A DNA stretch of 5,087 bases from the NCBI GenBank assembly GCA_002793835.1, contig PFDW01000003.1:1-5087 (forward strand). The letters are read 5' to 3'. This DNA comes from Candidatus Portnoybacteria bacterium CG10_big_fil_rev_8_21_14_0_10_36_7 (GTDB lineage: Bacteria; Patescibacteriota; Minisyncoccia; Portnoybacterales; PFDW01). Shown piece after piece: positions 1-4,820 of the stretch. Positions within the stretch are counted from its first letter, which is position 1. Every line of letters starts with the position of its first letter. The translations under genes and the position numbers were made by a program. Below the pieces are notes generated by a model that did no database searches, was not told the DNA's origin, and worked only from the letters and a program-made list of their open reading frames with translations.

Positions 1-4
1 TCAT

Positions 5-1207
5 ATGAAAAATAGAAACAATAACAATCACTATAATTCGAGGGGAAACTTCAATAGTGGAGTAAAAAGACATGCATCATCCAGAGGCAGGTTTGGTTTT
101 GGTGCAAAAAAAATTGACCATAATCTTTTCATTAACAAAGCAAAAGATATAAACCCGGAAGCGGAATATGTATCTACTGCTAAATTTGCAGATTATGCAA
201 TTGACGACAAAATAAAGAGAAATATAAACGATCATGGTTACTCTGTTCCCACAGCTATTCAGGAAAAAGCGATACCTGAAATTCTGGCGGGAAAAGATCT
301 TATTGGAATGGCAAATACAGGCAGCGGCAAAACTGCTGCATTTCTTATTACTTTGATCAATAAATCATATCTTGATAGAAACCAAAGAGTTCTAATTGTT
401 GTTCCAACCCGTGAGCTTGCAATACAGATTAGGGACGAATTCCGTATTTTTGCAAAAGGAACAGATTTAGAATCAGTTGCTGCAGTTGGCGGCGCAAATA
501 TACAGCGTCAAACATATGCGCTGCGCCATAACCCTCATTTTGTTATAGGAACACCGGGAAGACTTAAAGATTTAATAAGAAGAAGAAAGTTAAACTTAAT
601 GCTTTTCCAAAATATAGTTTTGGACGAGGTGGATAGAATGGTCGATATTGGGTTTATAAATGACATCAAATATATGGTTTCACTTCTTCCTAAAATAAGG
701 CAGTCATTATTTTTTTCTGCGACAGTTAACAGTAAAACAAAAGAAATTTTACAGAATTTTGTAACAAACCCTGTTACAGTAAGTGTAAAACAAAATGATT
801 CGTCTGATAATATTGAGCAGGATATAATAAAAGTTAGCGGGAAGGGTAAAATAGATGCGCTTCATAACCTTTTAATTAAGCCTGGATTTAGCAAAGTAAT
901 AATTTTCGGCAGAACCAAGTGGGGTATGGAAAAATTATCAAAAGCTTTGGAAGAACGCGGTTTTAAACCGGTTACAATTCATGGAAACAAATCGCAAAAC
1001 CAGCGCATGAAGGCACTTGATGAGTTCAAAAATAACGGAAGAAAAATATTAATCGCGACAGATGTTGCGTCCCGCGGATTGGACATTGAAAACGTAAGCC
1101 ATGTTATTAACTACGACGTTCCAGCGACTTATGATGATTACATTCATAGAATTGGAAGAACAGGCAGAGCAGGCAAAAAAGGCGTGGCTCTTACCTTTGT
1201 TGACTAA
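5..1207 (+). CDS. DEAD-box ATP-dependent RNA helicase (DEVD variant), compact form
   Basis: An RNA-dependent ATPase that unwinds short RNA duplexes; in bacteria such proteins act in ribosome assembly, RNA decay or cold adaptation. All core motifs are visible in the 400 residues: Q motif with F61 and PTAIQ at 82-86, Walker A ANTGSGKT (103-110), PTREL (134-138), TPGR (183-186), motif II as DEVD (207-210) instead of DEAD, SAT (238-240), FGRT (301-304), ATDVASRGLDI (351-361) and HRIGRTGRAG (381-390). RecA-like domain 1 is about 60-260 and domain 2 about 270-400. Residues 1-35 are a disordered N/R/G/S-rich basic tail, probably for RNA contact. The protein stops about ten residues after motif VI, so it has no C-terminal accessory RNA-binding domain as DeaD/CsdA has. 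Only 4 bases precede the ATG, so an upstream start or ribosome site cannot be judged. It converges on the next gene with an 11-bp gap. The family is certain; the subfamily (RhlE-like) is not. Confidence 0.96.
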   Translation: MKNRNNNNHYNSRGNFNSGVKRHASSRGRFGFGAKKIDHNLFINKAKDINPEAEYVSTAKFADYAIDDKIKRNINDHGYSVPTAIQEKAIPEILAGKDLIGMANTGSGKTAAFLITLINKSYLDRNQRVLIVVPTRELAIQIRDEFRIFAKGTDLESVAAVGGANIQRQTYALRHNPHFVIGTPGRLKDLIRRRKLNLMLFQNIVLDEVDRMVDIGFINDIKYMVSLLPKIRQSLFFSATVNSKTKEILQNFVTNPVTVSVKQNDSSDNIEQDIIKVSGKGKIDALHNLLIKPGFSKVIIFGRTKWGMEKLSKALEERGFKPVTIHGNKSQNQRMKALDEFKNNGRKILIATDVASRGLDIENVSHVINYDVPATYDDYIHRIGRTGRAGKKGVALTFVD

Positions 1208-1218
1208 CCCCAAATAAT

Positions 1219-1434
1219 CTACATTTTTAAAAGCTCAAGAGCCTTGTAGACAAGGATTGCCGGCCAGACTAGGGATTTTAAAAAACCCATGACAAACATG
1301 CCAAAATCTGTCGTGTGCTGGAAGAAATATATTACCGAACCAATAAAACCTAATCCGTAAACCGCACTTGAAATTCCTCCGCAACCTTTTACTTTTTTGC
1401 AACAATTTTTTGTTTCACTTTTTTCCTCTGCCAT
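1219..1434 (-). CDS. Small two-helix membrane protein with Cys-rich N-terminus
   Basis: A 71-residue protein of unknown function, probably in the cytoplasmic membrane. The N-terminus (1-20) is charged, with C11, C12 and C18 near GCGG at 17-20. Two hydrophobic stretches follow, about 21-38 (with YGLGFIG at 26-32) and 44-64 (with VWPAILVY at 56-63). From memory, this pattern recurs in small uncharacterised bacterial membrane proteins, but I cannot name a family. The open frame reaches a GTG at 1449, but the codons there read AAA GGA GGA AAA and form the Shine-Dalgarno, so I choose the ATG at 1434. The gene starts 17 bp after the stop of the methyltransferase-like gene on the same strand and is probably the second gene of that operon. 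A truncated relic of a paralogue lies on the other side of the methyltransferase gene (2316-2423). The protein is very likely real, given the good ribosome site and the constraint seen between the two copies. Confidence 0.85.
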   Translation of the reverse strand: MAEEKSETKNCCKKVKGCGGISSAVYGLGFIGSVIYFFQHTTDFGMFVMGFLKSLVWPAILVYKALELLKM

Positions 1435-1438
1435 TTTT

Positions 1439-1446
1439 CCTCCTTT
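1439..1446 (-). promoter_or_regulatory. Shine-Dalgarno AAAGGAGG that sets the start at 1434
   Basis: On the minus strand AAAGGAGG is followed by AAAA and then ATG (1434-1432). The match to the anti-Shine-Dalgarno is near perfect; the 4-nt spacer is somewhat short. It lies inside the longest open frame, which begins with GTG at 1449, so that longer start would translate its own ribosome site (M-K-G-G-K) and is unlikely. Confidence 0.8.
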
Positions 1447-1451
1447 CACTT

Positions 1452-2243
1452 TTATTTTCCTGTTTTTATTATGCCCATTACCGGAGGTTTTCCTCCAGAT
1501 TTTTGATATTGATTAACAAAATGCTTCATTGTTGGATATTTTCTCAATAGTTCTTGATCCATCTCTCTCATTTCTTCCGTTTCTACACTTTTAGAAAACT
1601 GAGTAACAAAGAGACCATTTTTATCGGTTAATCTTTCCCAAACCTTTTGAAAAATAAATGGATATGCAACGGCAGGAATTGTCCAAATCCCATCTGCACC
1701 TCGGCAGACTATAAAGTCAAAATATTCCACATTATTATTCTTTTGCCATAAGTCAATTTGTGCCCACGTTTGCTTCGACAAAATATCGCCACATAAAACA
1801 TCTATTCCTGATTTTTTATCTTGTTCTTTTAATTCTATTGATCTATCGTCTCCCAGACTTACGCTTAAACCTTTATCAATTATTTGTTTAAAACTTGGTT
1901 CACTAGCTGCGACTTGTTTATTAAGATCCCTAAAATAAGTCGGGTCTCCACCCATTAAGTCAAGAACATTTGTTGAAAATCCTGCCTTTTTCCTTTCAAC
2001 CAGAAATTTTGCAGTGGAGTCGATGCCAAATGCTTCCAATGCATCTCCAAGATCAACATCATAATCAAGAACTTTATTCTCAAAGTAATTATGAGCATAT
2101 TGTCCCCATACATTGCCTGCAATTCCTGATCCAGATTTTGTTACTTCCTCTTCTTTTTGTTTCCGCTCTCTTCCCAACTTTCTTGCTTTTAGGATTTCTC
2201 TAAAGGCAGTTTTCGATATCTCTCCCGGTTCTTGGTCTGGCAT
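1452..2243 (-). CDS. SAM-dependent methyltransferase-like protein (class I fold suspected)
   Basis: A 263-residue cytoplasmic protein with no signal peptide or membrane helix. Residues 11-33 are a charged K/R/E-rich helix, possibly a coiled coil. The centre resembles a Rossmann-fold methyltransferase: VLDLMGGD at 93-100 fits motif I (hydrophobic strand, acidic residue, glycine pair), IDVLCGD at 147-153 could hold a later acidic loop, FDFIVCRGADGIW at 175-187 fits the motif IV strand, and KNGLFVTQFSK at 208-218 fits the strand-turn-strand after it. The substrate is unknown. Motif I is atypical (GGD rather than GxGxG), so the fold is likely but activity is not shown. The start ATG at 2243 is supported by an in-frame TGA 18 nt upstream. 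There is no good Shine-Dalgarno; instead a -10 box ends 6 nt before the ATG, suggesting a leaderless message. The small membrane protein gene follows 17 bp after the stop. Another SAM-binding or nucleotide-binding Rossmann protein is the main alternative. Confidence 0.75.
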   Translation of the reverse strand: MPDQEPGEISKTAFREILKARKLGRERKQKEEEVTKSGSGIAGNVWGQYAHNYFENKVLDYDVDLGDALEAFGIDSTAKFLVERKKAGFSTNVLDLMGGDPTYFRDLNKQVAASEPSFKQIIDKGLSVSLGDDRSIELKEQDKKSGIDVLCGDILSKQTWAQIDLWQKNNNVEYFDFIVCRGADGIWTIPAVAYPFIFQKVWERLTDKNGLFVTQFSKSVETEEMREMDQELLRKYPTMKHFVNQYQKSGGKPPVMGIIKTGK

Positions 2244-2249
2244 AATTTC

Positions 2250-2278
2250 AATATACTCTCATTTTTTTTCCGGTTCAA
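2250..2278 (-). promoter_or_regulatory. Sigma70-type promoter of the methyltransferase-like gene, probably leaderless
   Basis: On the minus strand TTGAAC (2278-2273; 4 of 6 to TTGACA) is followed by a spacer of exactly 17 nt and then TATATT (2255-2250; 5 of 6 to TATAAT). Six bases, GAAATT, separate the -10 from the ATG at 2243. Standard spacing places +1 on the A of that ATG, giving a message without a leader. The absence of a Shine-Dalgarno agrees with this. Only GAG, ending 12 nt before the ATG, resembles a ribosome site, and it would lie upstream of the transcript. The start point is inferred from spacing. Confidence 0.6.
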
Positions 2279-2299
2279 GTTTAATCAATAATTTGAACC
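2272..2299. repeat. Inverted repeat overlapping the -35 box (possible operator)
   Basis: GGTTCAA (2272-2278) and TTGAACC (2293-2299) are perfect inverted arms. With one G-T pair and two further T-A pairs the stem reaches 10 pairs around an 8-nt loop. The left arm contains the -35 hexamer (2273-2278) of the methyltransferase-like gene, so a protein bound here would block or modulate that promoter. No T-run follows in either direction, which argues against a terminator. The half-site resembles the palindromes at 4770-4856. The operator role is inferred. Confidence 0.5.
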
Positions 2300-2300
2300 C

Positions 2301-2315
2301 ACACCCCAGGGGTGT
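2301..2315. repeat. GC-rich 15-bp perfect palindrome
   Basis: ACACCCC and GGGGTGT flank a single central A. It can fold as a 6-bp stem with a 3-nt loop or act as a dyad binding site. It lies between the stop of the relic gene (2316) and the methyltransferase promoter, about 60-70 bp upstream of the inferred start point, and is clearly more GC-rich than its surroundings. No T-tract follows on either strand, so it is not a typical terminator. Its role is unknown. Confidence 0.5.
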
Positions 2316-2423
2316 CTAGCTATAGACAAGGACTGCGGGCCAAAATATAGATTTTGTAAATCCTATAGGTAAGACACAAAAATCTGTTCCGTGCTGAAAG
2401 AAATAAAGGTATTTAACAAGCGT
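2316..2423 (-). pseudogene. 5'-truncated relic of a second small membrane protein gene
   Basis: Translated on the minus strand, this stretch matches the C-terminal half of the small membrane protein at 1219-1434. The aligned cores contain YFFQHGTDF against YFFQHTTDF and WPAVLVY against WPAILVY, with about 18 of 28 residues identical from Y36 to Y63 of the intact protein and no gap. Several differences are silent (for example TTT/TTC, CCC/CCG, TAT/TAC), so the copy diverged under protein-level constraint before decaying. The N-terminal half is missing: an in-frame TAG (2426-2424) lies three codons before the aligned part, no start codon is present, and upstream sequence shows no similarity. 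It also ends early with TAG (2318-2316) right after LVYS. It lies on the same strand as the intact copy, with the methyltransferase-like gene between them. Translation as a free peptide is unlikely. Confidence 0.75.
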
Positions 2424-2468
2424 CTAGTTCCTTTACATTTTCATTAGATTTTAATAAGCTAAGAGTGG

Positions 2469-3128
2469 ATGCTTAAAAATTTTAGAGAGAGATTTCTAAG
2501 AGAACAATTAGAAAAAGACGAAAGGCATACTATTGAGGGTTTTATTGCCCTTTGTGTGATAATAGTTCTTTTAGTTGCAAATATTGTTTATCTAAACATC
2601 TTCGTACTTAAAAAAGAAGCAGCAAAAGATATTGCGATAAAGCCTTATACTTCCGGTTTGGAAAATCCGCAACCCACTCAATCTTTGACTGAGCAATCTT
2701 TAACAATAACAGATTCCCCTACTCCTACACCAACTCCCCAAAATTTTTATTCTGTTGTCGATACGTCTGCTCCGAAAGATTACTTTATTCCATTAGGGTC
2801 TGGAACAAATAACTCTACAGACTGGACAGACATTACAGGAGTTCAGACAATTGTTGATTTTGGGCAATACCCCAATATTAAAGAAGTAAAATTTGAAGCC
2901 TCGGTGACAATCCGCACGGGGTTTGTTTTAATAAGACTTTACAATGTCACGGATAAGCACACAGTATGGAATTCTGAAATGACACTTTATGATAAAACAT
3001 CTGCCTATTTGGTTTCATCTCCTCTTTCTTACGACACCGGTTCCAAAACTTATCAAGTGCAAATGAGAAACCAGCTTAACGCAACAGCAACTCTTGTTCA
3101 GGCTAAGATTCACGTTATTTTAAAATAG
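2469..3128 (+). CDS. Single-pass membrane-anchored surface protein with PT linker and beta-rich domain
   Basis: A 219-residue protein probably anchored in the cytoplasmic membrane with its C-terminus outside. The layout is a charged N-terminal segment (1-23, R/K/E-rich), one hydrophobic helix (about 24-47), a polar S/T/P/Q-rich linker (about 58-92) containing PTPTPTP at 84-90, and a C-terminal domain (about 93-219). That domain has alternating hydrophobic patterns, many T/S/N/Y residues and no cysteine, as expected for an extracellular beta-sandwich. No catalytic motif is seen. Binding to sugar or another surface ligand is a guess. The start ATG has an in-frame TAA 9 nt upstream, so it cannot extend. 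Its ribosome site is weak (AAGAGTGG directly before the ATG). The gene begins 45 bp beyond the relic gene and is divergent from the methyltransferase operon. I do not recognise a named family. Confidence 0.85.
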   Translation: MLKNFRERFLREQLEKDERHTIEGFIALCVIIVLLVANIVYLNIFVLKKEAAKDIAIKPYTSGLENPQPTQSLTEQSLTITDSPTPTPTPQNFYSVVDTSAPKDYFIPLGSGTNNSTDWTDITGVQTIVDFGQYPNIKEVKFEASVTIRTGFVLIRLYNVTDKHTVWNSEMTLYDKTSAYLVSSPLSYDTGSKTYQVQMRNQLNATATLVQAKIHVILK

Positions 3129-3138
3129 ACATAGGGAG

Positions 3139-3144
3139 TATAAT
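3139..3144 (+). promoter_or_regulatory. Consensus -10 box TATAAT placed for a leaderless message
   Basis: A perfect TATAAT is followed by six bases, ACAAGT, and then the ATG at 3151, so standard spacing puts +1 on the A of the ATG. The -35 region is poor (TATTTT at a 17-bp spacer) and there is no extended -10 TG. A GGGAG at 3134-3138 could instead be a ribosome site for read-through transcripts from the gene ending at 3128, but its 12-nt spacing to the ATG is unfavourable. The arrangement is the same as at the methyltransferase-like gene. Confidence 0.55.
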
Positions 3145-3150
3145 ACAAGT

Positions 3151-3339
3151 ATGAAAACTTCAAAAGTGGGTACATTTTTAAAAATTCCATACGACTTAAG
3201 ATGGCCGACGTGGGCTGTTATAAAAGAAAGAAGTTGGAATCCAAATGACAAAAGAATTTTTACTTCTCATATTTTCGGATGGGGATGGTCTATAAACCTC
3301 TATGAACTTTTCAAAAGGATTGGTCTTATTAAAAAATAA
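3151..3339 (+). CDS. Small stand-alone DUF5808-like protein
   Basis: A 62-residue soluble, basic protein of unknown function. The pattern WNPNDKRIF (29-37) followed by FGWGWSINL (42-50) matches what I recall of DUF5808: an N-P-x-D-x-R-hydrophobic-F stretch, then FGxGWxxN. In many bacteria this short domain is found at the end of larger membrane proteins; here it makes up nearly the whole protein, preceded only by a short segment with PYDLRWPTW at 13-21. No membrane helix, signal peptide or cysteine is present. It starts 22 bp after the surface protein gene on the same strand, so the two could be cotranscribed. It also has its own consensus -10 directly upstream. Function cannot be inferred from context. 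Confidence 0.8.
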   Translation: MKTSKVGTFLKIPYDLRWPTWAVIKERSWNPNDKRIFTSHIFGWGWSINLYELFKRIGLIKK

Positions 3340-3438
3340 TTTTATTCCTCTTTAAACAGCGTATATACGGGTTATTACATTCTTCTTTCCCTAATTTATC
3401 TTTATACATAAAACGGCTTGTTATCATAGGTTTGTTTT
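3340..3438 (+). promoter_or_regulatory. Spacer with likely promoter of the serine hydrolase gene
   Basis: This 99-bp AT-rich gap separates the DUF5808-like gene from the secreted hydrolase gene. TATCAT (3422-3427; 5 of 6 to TATAAT) would start transcription about 5 nt before the ATG at 3439, giving a near-leaderless message. The only ribosome-site candidate is a weak AGG at 3428-3430. No convincing -35 lies at 16-18 bp. A perfect 10-bp palindrome CGTATATACG occurs at 3360-3369, further upstream. No hairpin with a T-run is seen after the preceding gene. Confidence 0.35.
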
Positions 3439-4227
3439 ATGAAACAGGGTTTACAAAAGTTTCTTCTCGTTTTGGCTGCAGCTCTAATTGGAGTTTTAAT
3501 GCTGACAAAAAACGTTTTTGCAGAAAATAACAACCCAACCCCCAAAGTAGTAGGAGAAATTATCAATAAAAACGTAAGTGGGGAAAATGCAACGACCTTT
3601 GGAATAGTAATTTGGGACTTAAAAAATAACAAACAATATCTTTTAAACAAAGATGAGCAGTTCAAAGCGGCAAGCCTTTATAAGTTGGGTGTTATGTATA
3701 TCCTGTTTTACTTAGAGGAAAAAGGAATGTTGAATACAAATAAAACAGATATTAAAGAAAACTTGGATTCAATGATTACAGCATCATCAAATGAGTCAGC
3801 TCTTTACTTGGTTGATAAATACACCGGCTGGAGTCAGATTAATAAACTTTTAAAGTCTAAGGGTTTAAGAAACACCGATTTTGAAAAAGACCCTATTCTA
3901 ACAACTCCTGGAGATATGGCGCGTCTCCTTAAGTTGATAAACGATCCTAATGACCTTAGTCCTAAAGCAAGTGAAAAGATGTTTAATCTTTTAGCACGTC
4001 AGGAAATTAACGACAGGATACCCAAGATGCTTCCCAAAGACGTGCTAGTTGCCCATAAAACAGGAGAGTTGGAAGATGTCCGTCATGATGCTGGTATAAT
4101 TACCGGTTTTAATAACACTAAGTATATTCTGGTAATAATGACTAAAAATTCAAACGTTCCTGAAGATATTAAACCAGTTATGGCTAAGATTTCCCTTGAG
4201 ATCTATAGATATTTCAGCGTGATCTAA
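3439..4227 (+). CDS. Secreted serine hydrolase of the beta-lactamase/DD-peptidase fold
   Basis: A 262-residue exported protein. The signal peptide has K2 and K7, a hydrophobic core (8-22) and a VFA cleavage site near residue 28. The mature part carries the penicillin-recognising triad: S79-L-Y-K82 (SxxK, acyl-enzyme serine and base), S116-S-N118 (SxN; class A lactamases have SDN) and H-K207-T-G209 (KTG). LTTPGDMARLL at 154-164 matches the TTPxDMA segment after the omega loop in class A relatives, but the ExxLN with the deacylating Glu166 is absent and the loop is short. It is therefore more likely a cell-wall-related peptidase, transpeptidase-like or other hydrolase than an efficient beta-lactamase. 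The fold assignment is strong; substrate is unknown. The length fits a single catalytic domain. It is the last plus-strand gene and converges on the VOC gene with 21 bp between stops. Confidence 0.9.
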   Translation: MKQGLQKFLLVLAAALIGVLMLTKNVFAENNNPTPKVVGEIINKNVSGENATTFGIVIWDLKNNKQYLLNKDEQFKAASLYKLGVMYILFYLEEKGMLNTNKTDIKENLDSMITASSNESALYLVDKYTGWSQINKLLKSKGLRNTDFEKDPILTTPGDMARLLKLINDPNDLSPKASEKMFNLLARQEINDRIPKMLPKDVLVAHKTGELEDVRHDAGIITGFNNTKYILVIMTKNSNVPEDIKPVMAKISLEIYRYFSVI

Positions 4228-4248
4228 TGTTTTTTACGGGCTTTTTAG

Positions 4249-4632
4249 CTATGTTGCCGAAGGGTTGTTCTGCATGATTCCAAAAAAATTTCCTTCCGTA
4301 TCTCTGCAGTAAGCAAACCAGCCGACTTTTGGGATAGAATTTTTTTTCATTACGATTTTTCCCCCGTTATCTTTTATTTTTTTCGTAAAATCATCTATGT
4401 CAGGAACATCTATAGTGCAAACATATGAATTAATACGTTCTCCCTTTTCCTTTTCATATCTTTTCATAAGTCCCCCGTCTATTCCCGGTTCTCCGCTTGG
4501 TCCTGTCATAATTAGCCAATAATCCATTGGCCCTTCCCATTTTTTAAATTCCCATTTAAATACATTTTTATAAAATTTAACTGCCCTTTCCGGGTCATCT
4601 GCATGGATTTCAAAGTGTACTACTCTTAACAC
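4249..4632 (-). CDS. VOC (glyoxalase/dioxygenase) superfamily protein
   Basis: A 127-residue cytoplasmic protein of the vicinal oxygen chelate superfamily, built of two beta-alpha-beta-beta-beta modules. Module 1 begins RVVHFEIHADDPERAVKFY (3-21), the usual first strand and helix. Module 2 starts near YVCTIDVPDIDDF (70-82) and ends with RDTEGNFFGIMQ (110-121), the usual DxEGNxxxhxQ/E end. Candidate metal ligands are H6 or H10 and Q121, but ligand assignment is not safe, and many such small proteins have no known substrate. Related proteins act in methylglyoxal detoxification, fosfomycin or bleomycin resistance, or ring cleavage; nothing here chooses among these. The open frame extends to a TTG at 4713, but the extra 27 residues are translated GC-rich hairpin sequence. 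The GTG at 4632 has AAAGGAGG with 7-nt spacing and gives a normal-length protein. I therefore use GTG. Confidence 0.9.
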   Translation of the reverse strand: MLRVVHFEIHADDPERAVKFYKNVFKWEFKKWEGPMDYWLIMTGPSGEPGIDGGLMKRYEKEKGERINSYVCTIDVPDIDDFTKKIKDNGGKIVMKKNSIPKVGWFAYCRDTEGNFFGIMQNNPSAT

Positions 4633-4636
4633 AAAA

Positions 4637-4647
4637 CCACCTCCTTT
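4637..4647 (-). promoter_or_regulatory. Strong Shine-Dalgarno fixing the VOC gene start at GTG 4632
   Basis: The minus strand reads AAAGGAGGTGG, then TTTT, then GTG. The GGAGG core ends 7 nt before the start codon, an optimal distance, and the match to the 16S tail extends to AAAGGAGGTG. This outweighs the longer frame that begins with TTG at 4713, whose start lies inside AT-rich sequence without a ribosome site. Confidence 0.85.
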
Positions 4648-4658
4648 GCCTCGCCGAA

Positions 4659-4692
4659 TCCGGCTTTTGCCGGAGCAGGCGGGCTGTCCTGC
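4659..4692. repeat. GC-rich double hairpin in the VOC gene leader (REP-like)
   Basis: Two adjacent stems are perfect: TCCGGC/GCCGGA with loop TTTT (4659-4674), and GCAGG/CCTGC with an 8-nt loop (4675-4692). The GC-rich block extends from about 4648 to 4692 and contrasts sharply with the AT-rich flanks. It lies directly upstream of the VOC Shine-Dalgarno, so in the mRNA it would form 5' leader structure. The composition resembles the dispersed GC-rich palindromic elements found in some AT-rich genomes; whether it is repeated elsewhere cannot be seen here. Confidence 0.55.
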
Positions 4693-4706
4693 AACCAATA
4701 TTCTAT

Positions 4707-4733
4707 CTTTCAAAGTTCAAAAATAGTTGAAAG
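4707..4733. repeat. AT-rich inverted repeat upstream of the VOC gene
   Basis: CTTTCAA (4707-4713) and TTGAAAG (4727-4733) are perfect 7-bp inverted arms around 13 nt. A -10-like TAGAAT occurs beside it on the minus strand (4705-4700), but no -35 lies at correct spacing. The repeat may mark the regulatory region of the VOC gene; evidence is weak. Confidence 0.25.
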
Positions 4734-4749
4734 GATGGTAAGGGTTATG

Positions 4750-4773
4750 AAAGAAAAAAGGAAAGAAAAAAGG
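4750..4773. repeat. Perfect tandem duplication of a 12-bp purine tract
   Basis: AAAGAAAAAAGG occurs twice head to tail (4750-4761 and 4762-4773). Read on the minus strand it is CCTTTTTTCTTT twice, supplying the U-rich tail of the terminator stem at 4769-4820. The second unit overlaps the first palindrome of the 37-bp-spaced set. Slippage in a homopurine run is the simplest origin. Confidence 0.7.
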
Positions 4774-4820
4774 TTGAACCTTGTTCAAGGCAAAAATCTT
4801 CATTTCAAGGTTCAACCTTT
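4754..4820 (-). terminator. Intrinsic terminator of the minus-strand gene at the right edge
   Basis: On the minus strand AAAGGTTGAACCTTG (4820-4806) and CAAGGTTCAACCTTT (4783-4769) form a perfect 15-bp stem with a 22-nt loop. The stem runs into a T-rich tail (TTTTTT, C, TTT, CC, TTTTTT). It begins 28 bp after the TGA at 4851-4849. The loop holds a small internal hairpin (CCTTG/CAAGG). The loop is long and the stem only moderately GC-rich, so efficiency is uncertain. The plus-strand reading has only a short T-run and is less likely to terminate. It separates the right-edge gene from the VOC gene. Confidence 0.65.

Noticed and set aside
1231..1255. Hairpins GCTC/GAGC and CCTTG/CAAGG just after the helicase gene as its terminator
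   Set aside because: They lie within the coding sequence of the convergent small membrane protein, have no T-run after them, and the second is explained by conserved codons.
1368..1550. Plus-strand 60-residue frame
   Set aside because: It is antisense to the well-supported small membrane protein gene and the end of the methyltransferase-like gene; the F/L-rich composition is a shadow.
1970..2319. Two plus-strand frames (1970-2203 and 2113-2319)
   Set aside because: Both are antisense to the methyltransferase-like gene and its promoter, with S/F/L/P-rich shadow composition and no ribosome site.
2316..2423. Functional short ORF in the divergent spacer
   Set aside because: The frame has no start codon, is bounded by TAG on both sides and lacks the N-terminal half of its paralogue, so a relic is the better reading.
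3402..3665. Minus-strand 87-residue frame
   Set aside because: It is antisense to the signal peptide and start of the serine hydrolase gene, whose family motifs are unambiguous.
4228..4248. Terminator between the convergent serine hydrolase and VOC genes
   Set aside because: The 21-bp gap is T/A-rich (TTTTTTACGGGCTTTTT) but I find no adequate stem beside the T-runs.
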